Source: an uncultured Bacteroidia bacterium
GTDB lineage: Bacteria; Bacteroidota; Bacteroidia; Bacteroidales; UBA932
DNA length: 64,000 bases
Direction of reading: 5' to 3'
Assembly (NCBI GenBank): GCA_902785785.1
Contig: CADAAA010000002.1
Coordinates: 248,001-312,000 of the forward strand
In this document: one piece after another, positions 57,100 through 64,000 of the stretch
How the letters are laid out: every line of letters begins with the position of its first letter
Position numbering within the stretch: position 1 is the first letter of the stretch
Notes under the pieces: generated by a model
What the model was told of the DNA's origin: nothing
The model's database searches: none
The model's input: the letters and a program-made list of their open reading frames with translations, nothing else
Made by a program: the position numbers and the translations under genes

Positions 57100-58419
57100 A
57101 TGAAAGTATTGAAATTCGGAGGCTCCTCAGTGGGCTCCGCACACAGGATGAAGGGCGTCGCCGGCCTTATTGACGACGGTGAGAGCAAGATCGTAGTCCT
57201 GTCCGCCATGTCCGGAACGACCAACTCCCTGGTCGAGATCGCCAACTATTACACCAACGGAAACGCCGAGGGCGCTGCCGACACTATCGGTGCGCTTGAG
57301 ATGAAATATACCAAGCACGTCTCGGAGCTTTATGCCTCGAAGGAGTATGCCGACAAGGCGCGCGAGGTGCTCGCAGGAGTATTTGCGTTCCTGCGTTCCT
57401 TCGCCGGCAAGCATTTCGGTCCTGTCGAGGAGAAAGAAGTCCTGGCCCAGGGAGAGATCATGTCCACGAACATGTTCACCTTCTACTTGCAGGAGCAGGG
57501 CAAGGACGTCGTTCTCCTGCCCGCCCTGAATTTCATGCGTCTGGATCCTGCCGGTGAGCCCGACCTCCCGTATATCGCCGACCATCTCGGCGACATGCTG
57601 GAGCAGAAGCAGGCTTACCTTTACATCACCCAGGGCTTCATCTGCCGCAACTCCGCGGGGGATGTCGACAATCTCCAGCGCGGCGGTTCGGACTATACCG
57701 CATCGCTTATCGGAGCTGCCATCGGTGCTGAGGAGATCCAGATATGGACCGACATCGACGGTATGCACAACAACGACCCCCGCGTGGTCGAGCATACAAG
57801 CGCCGTCCATCATATCCATTTCGAGGAGGCTTCCGAGCTTGCTTACTTCGGTGCAAAGGTCCTTCACCCGACCTGCATCCTGCCTGCCAAGAACGCCAAC
57901 ATCCCCGTACGCATCCTCAATACCATGCAGCCCGATGCTGAAGGCACGCTGATCAACAACGAGCTGGAGGAAGGCCTCATCAAGGCCGTCGCCGCCAAGG
58001 ACAATATCGCCGCCATCCGCATCAAGTCCTCCCGCATGCTCATGACCTACGGCTTCCTGCGCCGCGTGTTCGAGATATTCGAGAAGTACAAGACTTCGAT
58101 CGACATGATCTGTACCTCGGAGGTCGGAGTCTCCATGTCGGTGGACAACACCTCCCACCTCAACGAGATCGTGCATGAACTCAAGAAATACGGCACCGTT
58201 TCGGCTGACCTCGACATGTGCATCATCTGTGTGGTCGGTGACATGAACTGGGAGAACGTCGGTTTCGAGTCCCGTGCCATGGAGGCGATGAAGAGCGTTC
58301 CCGTGCGTATGGTCTCCTACGGCGGAAGCAACTACAATATTTCCTTCCTCGTGCGAGGGGAGGACAAGAACCGGGCTCTCAGGGCCCTAAGCGCCAGTCT
58401 TTTCAATACCCAGAAATAA
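57100..58419 (+). CDS. lysC: Aspartate kinase
   Basis: 439 residues, monofunctional. N-terminal kinase with KFGGSSVGS, the Asp/Gly-rich QRGGSDYTASL and IWTDIDGMHNNDPR. Two C-terminal ACT domains (about 300-439: AAIRIKSSRMLMTYGFLRRVF; VRMVSYGGSNYNISFLV, split) probably bind lysine and give feedback control. Length and ACT layout resemble class of lysine-sensitive LysC, not the ThrA fusion. Confidence 0.95.
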   Translation: MKVLKFGGSSVGSAHRMKGVAGLIDDGESKIVVLSAMSGTTNSLVEIANYYTNGNAEGAADTIGALEMKYTKHVSELYASKEYADKAREVLAGVFAFLRSFAGKHFGPVEEKEVLAQGEIMSTNMFTFYLQEQGKDVVLLPALNFMRLDPAGEPDLPYIADHLGDMLEQKQAYLYITQGFICRNSAGDVDNLQRGGSDYTASLIGAAIGAEEIQIWTDIDGMHNNDPRVVEHTSAVHHIHFEEASELAYFGAKVLHPTCILPAKNANIPVRILNTMQPDAEGTLINNELEEGLIKAVAAKDNIAAIRIKSSRMLMTYGFLRRVFEIFEKYKTSIDMICTSEVGVSMSVDNTSHLNEIVHELKKYGTVSADLDMCIICVVGDMNWENVGFESRAMEAMKSVPVRMVSYGGSNYNISFLVRGEDKNRALRALSASLFNTQK

Positions 58420-58435
58420 TTAAACCTATTACTCC

Positions 58436-59326
58436 ATGAAAGCACCTGTTTTCCGCGGCTCCTCAGTAGCCATCGTCACTCCCTTCACCAAGGAGGGCAA
58501 GGTCAACTACGCCAAGTTCCATGAGCTCGTGGATAAACAGATCGCCGGCGGCACCGCTGCTATCACGGTCTGCGGCACCACCGGCGAAAGCGCCACCCTC
58601 AAGGATGACGAGCACGTCGCACTCATCAAGGACTGTATCGATTACGTTGCCGGCCGTGTGAAGGTCGTTGCCGGGACCGGCAGCAACGATACCGGCCATG
58701 CCCTGGAGCTCAGCCTCGAGGCCGAAAAGGCCGGCGCCGACGCCCTTCTTGTCGTGACTCCTTATTACAACAAGACCTCCCAGCACGGTCTCGTCAAACA
58801 TTATGAGTACTTGGCGGACAATGTCCATACCCCCATCATCGTTTACAGTGTGCCGAGCCGTACGGGCATGAGCGCTTCGGTGGATACCCTAAAGGAGCTT
58901 TCCAAGCACCCGATGATCAATGGTGTCAAGGACGCCAACTCCAACATTGGAGGCGTAGCGGCGACGCTTGCCGCCTGCGGGAACGATCTTAACGTATGGA
59001 GCGGCAACGACGACGAAACCGTTGCCATGATGGCGCTTGGCGCGCAGGGAGTCATCTCTGTCTGGGCAAACATCGACCCGCGCGGTGTCGCCGACCTGAC
59101 GGCCGCATGTCTGCGCGGGGATTTCGCTGCAGCCGCAGCGCTCCAGTTGAAGGCCTACAGCCTGATAAAGTCGCTTTTCATCGAGACCAACCCCATGCCG
59201 GTCAAGGCTGCCATGAACATGATGGGCATGGAAGTAGGCGGCGTGCGTGCCCCCTTGTGCGAGCTGCTTCCTGAGAATGAGGCCAAGCTCCGCGCAAAAC
59301 TCCTCGAATACGGTTTGATCAAATAA
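58436..59326 (+). CDS. dapA: 4-hydroxy-tetrahydrodipicolinate synthase
   Basis: 296 residues. Condenses pyruvate and aspartate semialdehyde. Class I aldolase: Thr pair in VCGTTGES, catalytic Tyr in VYSVPSRTG and Schiff-base Lys in [12 protein letters not shown]-terminal dimer helices end in EYGLIK. Lies between lysC and asd in pathway-related order. Confidence 0.96.
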   Translation: MKAPVFRGSSVAIVTPFTKEGKVNYAKFHELVDKQIAGGTAAITVCGTTGESATLKDDEHVALIKDCIDYVAGRVKVVAGTGSNDTGHALELSLEAEKAGADALLVVTPYYNKTSQHGLVKHYEYLADNVHTPIIVYSVPSRTGMSASVDTLKELSKHPMINGVKDANSNIGGVAATLAACGNDLNVWSGNDDETVAMMALGAQGVISVWANIDPRGVADLTAACLRGDFAAAAALQLKAYSLIKSLFIETNPMPVKAAMNMMGMEVGGVRAPLCELLPENEAKLRAKLLEYGLIK

Positions 59327-59339
59327 ATATGCAGTATAT

Positions 59340-60356
59340 ATGAGAAAATTATACAATGTGGCCGTGGTCGGTGCCAGTGGCGCCGTCGGCCAGGAATTCC
59401 TCAAGGTTCTCGAAGAGCGCGATTTCCCCATCGCCGAACTTACCCTTTTCGGCTCGCCGCGCAGTGCGGGCAGCAGCTATAAGTTCAAGGGAAAGGATAT
59501 TACCGTCAAGCTCCTCCAGCACAACGACGATTTCAAGGATATCGACATCGCCTTCACTTCCGCCGGTGCCGGCACTTCCAAGGAGTTCGCCGAGACTATC
59601 ACCAAATATGGTGCTGTCATGATCGACAACTCCAGCGCTTTCCGCATGGATGAGGATGTCCCCCTCGTCGTGCCCGAGTGCAACGCCGAGGACGCCCTCG
59701 TACGCCCCCGCGGCATTATCGCCAACCCCAACTGCACCACCATCATGATGGTAGTGGTGCTCAAACCCATAGAGGAGCTCTCGCACATCACCCGCGTGCA
59801 TGTGGCCAGTTATCAGTCCGCTTCCGGTGCCGGTGCCCAGGCCATGCTGGAGCTCGAGCAGCAGTACAAGGAGATCGTCGAGAACAAGCCGGTGACTGTC
59901 AATAAGTTCGCATACCAGCTTGCGTACAACGTCATCCCTCAGATCGATGTGTTCACCGACAACGGTTACACCAAGGAAGAGATGAAGATGTTCAACGAGA
60001 CGCGCAAGATCCTTCACTCCGACGTGAAGTGTTCCGCCATGTGCGTACGCATCTCCGCGCTCCGTTCGCATTCCGAGGCAGTCTGGGTGGAGACCGAGCG
60101 TCCCCTGTCCGTCGAGGAGGTCCAGAAGGCCATCGCCGCTGCCCCGGGCGTCACTCTCCAGGACGATCCGGCTACCAAGACCTATCCCATGCCTTTGTTC
60201 ACCGGCGGCAAGGACGATGTCTATGTCGGTCGCGTCCGCAAGGACCTTGCGAACGAGAACGGTATTACGTTGTGGCTCTCGGGAGACCAGATCAAGAAGG
60301 GCGCCGCGCTCAACGCCGTCCAGATCGGAGAATATCTTGTCAGCAAGGGGCTTTAG
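59340..60356 (+). CDS. asd: Aspartate-semialdehyde dehydrogenase
   Basis: 338 residues. Supplies aspartate semialdehyde for lysine, threonine and methionine pathways. N-terminal [21 protein letters not shown]-type motif (quoted in part), phosphate-binding FTSAGAGTS, catalytic Cys in NPNCTTIMM and C-terminal [13 protein letters not shown]. Last gene of the operon; convergent with the cysteine desulfidase gene 12 bases on. Confidence 0.96.
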   Translation: MRKLYNVAVVGASGAVGQEFLKVLEERDFPIAELTLFGSPRSAGSSYKFKGKDITVKLLQHNDDFKDIDIAFTSAGAGTSKEFAETITKYGAVMIDNSSAFRMDEDVPLVVPECNAEDALVRPRGIIANPNCTTIMMVVVLKPIEELSHITRVHVASYQSASGAGAQAMLELEQQYKEIVENKPVTVNKFAYQLAYNVIPQIDVFTDNGYTKEEMKMFNETRKILHSDVKCSAMCVRISALRSHSEAVWVETERPLSVEEVQKAIAAAPGVTLQDDPATKTYPMPLFTGGKDDVYVGRVRKDLANENGITLWLSGDQIKKGAALNAVQIGEYLVSKGL

Positions 60357-60368
60357 CCCCACGGTCTG

Positions 60369-61661
60369 CTACTTGCAGACCATGATATCGAGAATGACCT
60401 CGTCCGTCTGCTCCATCCCAACGGAGCCTACACGGCCGAGGTTTTCTATTGTCTGCTCTATGTCGCGGTCTATGATGCCGTCATGTTCGCTGACGCAGTG
60501 CCCGTCGAGGGAGAGCATGGCGGACTGGATGGCGCTTGACACGCCGGAGGCTACCTTCATGGCGCATCCTACCTTGGCCCCGTCGCAGACCATGCCGGTG
60601 ATGCTGCCGCTCATGTTCTTGATGGTGGCACAGATCTCGGGATAGCCGCCTCCCATGAGCCAGGTGATGCCGCAGGCTGCTCCGGTCGATGCGACCACGC
60701 AGCCGCACAAAGCTGAGAGGGGACCGAGGTAACTCTTGATATGTATGGCTATCAGGTTGCTCAGTATCAGCGCCCTGGACAGTTTCTCGTCATCGATGCC
60801 GTAGCGTTCTGCATAGGCGATGACGGGGACGCTGACAGTTATGCCCTGGTTGCCGCTTCCGGAGTTGCTCATGGCGGCCAGCGTGCATCCGGCCATCCTG
60901 GCATCAGACGCTGCTGCAGTCATGGCCATGGCGTATGCCATGAAATGATCCCCGAAAAGACCGGAATTATCCTTCAGTATGGTCCTTCCTACGCAGAGCC
61001 CGTAGTTGCCGGTCATGCCTTCCTTGGCAAGCGGGATGTTCAGCCGCTTGTCATCCAGGATGAATTCGATGTCATCAGCCGCAACGGAAGTGGCGAAATC
61101 AAGGATTTCGCGTACAGTCAGCCCATAGTCTCCAGTCTCTTCCTCGGAACCGCTTTCACCGCTCTCAGTCAGCACCTTGTCCCCGAGCATGGTCATGACG
61201 ATATTGTCATGGCTGTCTTCGATGACGGTTGAGGCGGAGCGTTCCCCGGTGCAGACCTCGGCCTTGACATACAGCTTGTGCTTTGTATCGGCTATGCTGA
61301 TTTCTGTCGCCTTCTCCTGTACAAGGACCTTGGCGCGCGCCAGGGAGGCTTCGTCCATGTCCCCGAGGACTTCCAGACCATAGTCTGAGCGTCCGCATAC
61401 GGCGCCAAGGGCGGCTGCGATGTGCAGTCCGGTCATTCCCGTCCCCGGTATGCCCACGCCCATTCCGTTCTTGAGGATATTCCCGCTGACGGCAACGCGG
61501 ATGCGGATGTCATCGTTGAGACGGTTCAGGCCGCAGTCGGCCTGGAGTATTTCCGCAGACTTGGACACTGCGAGTGCCACGGCTATTGGTTCGGTACAGC
61601 CGAGGGCAGGCTTTACTTCCCGGTGTATAAGTCCGATGATTTGTTTTTCCCTGTCGTTCAT
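60369..61661 (-). CDS. L-cysteine desulfidase / UPF0597 family (CyuA-like)
   Basis: 430 residues from ATG 61661, which overlaps the upstream amidase stop as ATGA; the longer frame upstream is shadow. Conserved ALGCTEP with Cys22 and a second Cys group LCGCVVASTGAACG match the [4Fe-4S]-dependent serine dehydratase alpha-chain-like fold of CyuA/YhaM, which splits cysteine to pyruvate, ammonia and sulfide. Substrate could also be serine. Fe-S dependence suits anaerobes. In this genome it would oppose cysK-cysE, 27 kb away. Confidence 0.88.
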   Translation of the reverse strand: MNDREKQIIGLIHREVKPALGCTEPIAVALAVSKSAEILQADCGLNRLNDDIRIRVAVSGNILKNGMGVGIPGTGMTGLHIAAALGAVCGRSDYGLEVLGDMDEASLARAKVLVQEKATEISIADTKHKLYVKAEVCTGERSASTVIEDSHDNIVMTMLGDKVLTESGESGSEEETGDYGLTVREILDFATSVAADDIEFILDDKRLNIPLAKEGMTGNYGLCVGRTILKDNSGLFGDHFMAYAMAMTAAASDARMAGCTLAAMSNSGSGNQGITVSVPVIAYAERYGIDDEKLSRALILSNLIAIHIKSYLGPLSALCGCVVASTGAACGITWLMGGGYPEICATIKNMSGSITGMVCDGAKVGCAMKVASGVSSAIQSAMLSLDGHCVSEHDGIIDRDIEQTIENLGRVGSVGMEQTDEVILDIMVCK

Positions 61662-64000
61662 TTCTTTTCGCTGATATATTCTACGGATCTGTGCAGTAAT
61701 GTTTCCATGATATTTGCATCCTTGAGCACTTCGAGCGGGAACCCGAAGCTGACCGTGCGGTATTTCCCGGGGTCGTAGGCGACGGCGGCGGGTACCCCGT
61801 TGTCGGAGTAGCGGAGGATGGCGGTTCCATTCTTGTCGGCAGGCTGTATCCCGTCGGGATTCTCCACGCAATAGATGTCTTGATTGAGACTCTGGTGGAA
61901 CTCGAACGGATGCTTCAATGATTTGAGGTTCAGTACTTTGGAAGAGGTGTGCTCGATCCGCCCGTTGTAGCAGCCATGGTCGGTGAGCCATTTGTATCCG
62001 AGAACTTCCTGTACGAAAGCCTGGGATTCGGCACGCCATGCTGCACTCTTTTCCACAGGATAGATACCGTCTCCCCAAACGTCCGTACCTATGTAGGCCC
62101 CCGATATGATGATGCCGCCGCCCATGGAAGTGTGGCCTCTAAGGGCTTTCTGCAGAGCCGGGGGGAAGACTTCGTAACGGTCCTGGACGCGGCCGTTGCC
62201 TATCACGGTAGTAACCTGCTTTCCGCAGACGAGGTCGACGATGCTCCCTTCATCGGCTCCGCGTGCGGTGAAGTCGTCCAGGGAAGCAGAATCGAAACTG
62301 TATCCTGCCGCGAGCAGCGCCTTTCCGTGGATGCTGATGAAATCGAAGGTGTTTCCGGGAACGACGGTGCCGGTCTTGTCCGAGAAGGACCCTCCGAAAC
62401 CGGGCTGGCTGTTGTCTGTGAAAACGGACGAGCGCCGGAAGTCGTACATGTCCCCGATGTAGTTGATTTCGCGTATGTAGCCTACTCCGCTGTCGAGGTT
62501 GCGGTCAAATCCCGCATACTGCGGAGAGTCGAACCACGCGGGAGGGGAGACTCGATAGAAGTTGTTGACCACCAGGACCTTGGTACTGTGCCTATGGCTG
62601 CGTCCAACGCTCATCGTTTCCGAAGGGAAACTCTTCCCGCCCTCGTTTTCTGCTACGATGCGGTAGCTGTACACCATGTCGGGGTCTATCCCGACCACCA
62701 CGGAGAAACGGTCACCTTCCTTGCGGACATCAGTCAGACGGACTCCCGAATCAAAAGATTCATCGCCGACACGCGTGTAAAGTATGAAGCTCTCCGGATC
62801 GGCGGTGGGCTCATGAGGGTCTGGCGTCGCCTTCCAGCTGAGCGTGACCTCACGCTCTCCTGTCAGGCGGGCCGACATTGCGCTGACAGGCAGCGGCTGG
62901 ACCACGTACGGGATGCCGTGCTCGTCGCTGAGGAATTTCAGCATGCCCTTGTAGACTGCCCTTGACACCTCGAAACGGAAGCTCGGATCGAGACCGTATT
63001 TCATGTCGGCGAAGTTCTGGTGCGACAGGAGCTCCAGCAGCATGCCTGGAACCGAAGTGGTACGGGATTCGCTGTAGCTGCGGTTCCATAGTTCCCTCCG
63101 GGTCCATTTCGGCTCGAAGTCCTCCCGTATGTCGGAGCAGACCTGGTCCTGTACGATGCCGGCGAGGTGGCGGCCGAGCTGGCGGTTACGGCCGTCCGGA
63201 TACTTGGACTTGCCGTCGGCCATCAGGGTGTAAATGGACAGGGTCCCTATGATACTGTCGTTCTGGGTGAGTCCTGCATCCGAGTGGAAGCCGAATGACA
63301 GGTCGAACGGTATGTGCTTGCCCTCACCCTCATAGTCGGGATTGACCGCTGAGCCTCCGGCCATCATGGTGACCCAGGCGCCGCGGCTCGCAAAGTCTTG
63401 GGTGTAATCATCCTCCCAGTTCCTCGTGACGGTGGTGTCGACGCCCGCCCATTGTTCCCAGTAGAGGGCTCCTTCTATGTAGCTCGGTACGCCGGAAGTG
63501 GTCCATTCGTCCTTCGGACTGTCGGCGGGGCCGCGGGCAACCTTGCCCATGCCGCCGCCGATCTTCACGGCGTCAGCCGAGACGACAGTACCTTCCGCCT
63601 TGCCGTCTGGAACGATGTTGTCGAGGATCACGGAACCGTCGCCGCCGTCAGTGAAATCGAAGGTCCCCAGATAGATCCAGGTCCCGCCTCCCATTCTCTG
63701 GTTGACGAGGAACTCCTCCTCGCCGTTACGGTGGCGCACGGTGTAATGCGCGGCATCAGTGCTGTTCCCGAGCGTCTTGTATGATACATAGACGGCGTAT
63801 TGGCCGGACTCGGGCACACGGAAACTCCAAGTGGCTTCAGCCTTCTGCCCTTCCTCTTCGGTGGCGCATTCCGCCATGCGGGCAGTGCCCATCGTGAACG
63901 GATTCTCATTGTCATAATACACTTTCCTGGAGTCGGCGAAGCCTTCTCCGGCTGAAACCCAGCGTCCCCGCTCGTAGTAATCGCCCTTGCGCCTCAACAG
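61658..64000 (-). CDS. Partial exported N-acetylmuramoyl-L-alanine amidase with golvesin-like and Fn3 domains
   Basis: 780 C-terminal codons are in the window; the 5' end lies beyond 64000. A golvesin-like sandwich comes first (VYYDNENPF ... YAVYVSYKTL ... GTWIYLGTFDF), inserted in an Amidase_3-type zinc hydrolase domain whose later motifs are DLSFGFHSDAG and MLLELLSHQNFAD. A fibronectin-III domain (about 385-475) and a long C-terminal domain with a GATase-like look follow (VLVVNNFYRVSPPAWFD ... IIISGAYIGTDVWGDG). Bacteroidetes genomes often label such proteins xanthan lyase. Likely exported and active on peptidoglycan. Confidence 0.72.
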   Translation of the reverse strand: MLRRKGDYYERGRWVSAGEGFADSRKVYYDNENPFTMGTARMAECATEEEGQKAEATWSFRVPESGQYAVYVSYKTLGNSTDAAHYTVRHRNGEEEFLVNQRMGGGTWIYLGTFDFTDGGDGSVILDNIVPDGKAEGTVVSADAVKIGGGMGKVARGPADSPKDEWTTSGVPSYIEGALYWEQWAGVDTTVTRNWEDDYTQDFASRGAWVTMMAGGSAVNPDYEGEGKHIPFDLSFGFHSDAGLTQNDSIIGTLSIYTLMADGKSKYPDGRNRQLGRHLAGIVQDQVCSDIREDFEPKWTRRELWNRSYSESRTTSVPGMLLELLSHQNFADMKYGLDPSFRFEVSRAVYKGMLKFLSDEHGIPYVVQPLPVSAMSARLTGEREVTLSWKATPDPHEPTADPESFILYTRVGDESFDSGVRLTDVRKEGDRFSVVVGIDPDMVYSYRIVAENEGGKSFPSETMSVGRSHRHSTKVLVVNNFYRVSPPAWFDSPQYAGFDRNLDSGVGYIREINYIGDMYDFRRSSVFTDNSQPGFGGSFSDKTGTVVPGNTFDFISIHGKALLAAGYSFDSASLDDFTARGADEGSIVDLVCGKQVTTVIGNGRVQDRYEVFPPALQKALRGHTSMGGGIIISGAYIGTDVWGDGIYPVEKSAAWRAESQAFVQEVLGYKWLTDHGCYNGRIEHTSSKVLNLKSLKHPFEFHQSLNQDIYCVENPDGIQPADKNGTAILRYSDNGVPAAVAYDPGKYRTVSFGFPLEVLKDANIMETLLHRSVEYISEKK

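Noticed and set aside
1-64000. tRNA or rRNA genes
   Set aside because: Scanning for T-arm and acceptor-stem patterns gave only the tmRNA; no complete cloverleaf was found by eye. A tRNAscan-type search would settle this.

Overview
The window reads as a chromosomal segment of a fairly GC-rich anaerobic member of the Bacteroidales. Support: many genes are preceded by the Bacteroidetes -7 element TAnnTTTG, often with a TTTG or TTG element about 19-20 bases upstream; gene content is Bacteroidetes-like (GH43/GH3/GH127 plant-glycan enzymes, LytTR/LytS two-component pair, PepSY-like lipoprotein, CpsB-type phosphatase); and rubrerythrin, a DcuA/DcuB transporter and an Fe-S cysteine desulfidase point to anaerobic life. 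Genus was not assigned.

Layout. 0-9.3 kb: partial AI-2E-type transporter, then acyl-CoA ligase plus aromatic amino acid genes (pheA-tyrA-aroG), convergent fabF, and a plsC-like acyltransferase translationally coupled to a second acyl-CoA ligase. 9.3-12.9 kb: rubrerythrin and a thiamin salvage operon thiM-thiE-tenA-thiD under a TPP riboswitch. 12.9-17.5 kb: C4-dicarboxylate transporter, DUF389 membrane protein, a scar made of trkH and oxyR C-terminal remnants, and a uracil/xanthine permease. 17.5-30.6 kb: a secreted arabinoxylan locus with a divergent promoter region (GH3 and a small propeller-like protein on one side; GH43, GH3, double esterase and GH127 on the other), with no SusC/SusD visible. 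30.6-34.5 kb: a CapD/WbpM-type epimerase/dehydratase, then cysK-cysE preceded by a cysteine-codon leader peptide and an intrinsic terminator, i.e. an apparent attenuator. 34.5-38.1 kb: three unrecognised envelope proteins, two with low-GC internal patches and one with a basic tail.

38.2-45.1 kb: tmRNA (ssrA), then a low-GC segment bounded by a 14-bp copy of the tmRNA 3' end at each side. It carries a PepSY-like lipoprotein, two small beta-barrel-like proteins, a LytS/LytTR pair, a secreted protein and a DUF234-type ATPase, but no integrase; I read it as a degenerate genomic island in ssrA. 45.1-53.9 kb: a long same-strand housekeeping run (cpsB, rfbD, rlmN, patatin-barrel protein, recX, recA, trpS, truncated aldehyde-dehydrogenase-like protein, cupin). 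54-60.4 kb: rnhA, pdxA, rfbC and the lysine/aspartate operon dapB-lysC-dapA-asd. 60.4-64 kb: cysteine desulfidase-like gene and a partial cell-wall amidase.

The signals I consider most worth follow-up are the cysteine attenuator, the ssrA island with its regulatory and envelope cargo, the deletion scar, and the modular swaps in the glycan enzymes.
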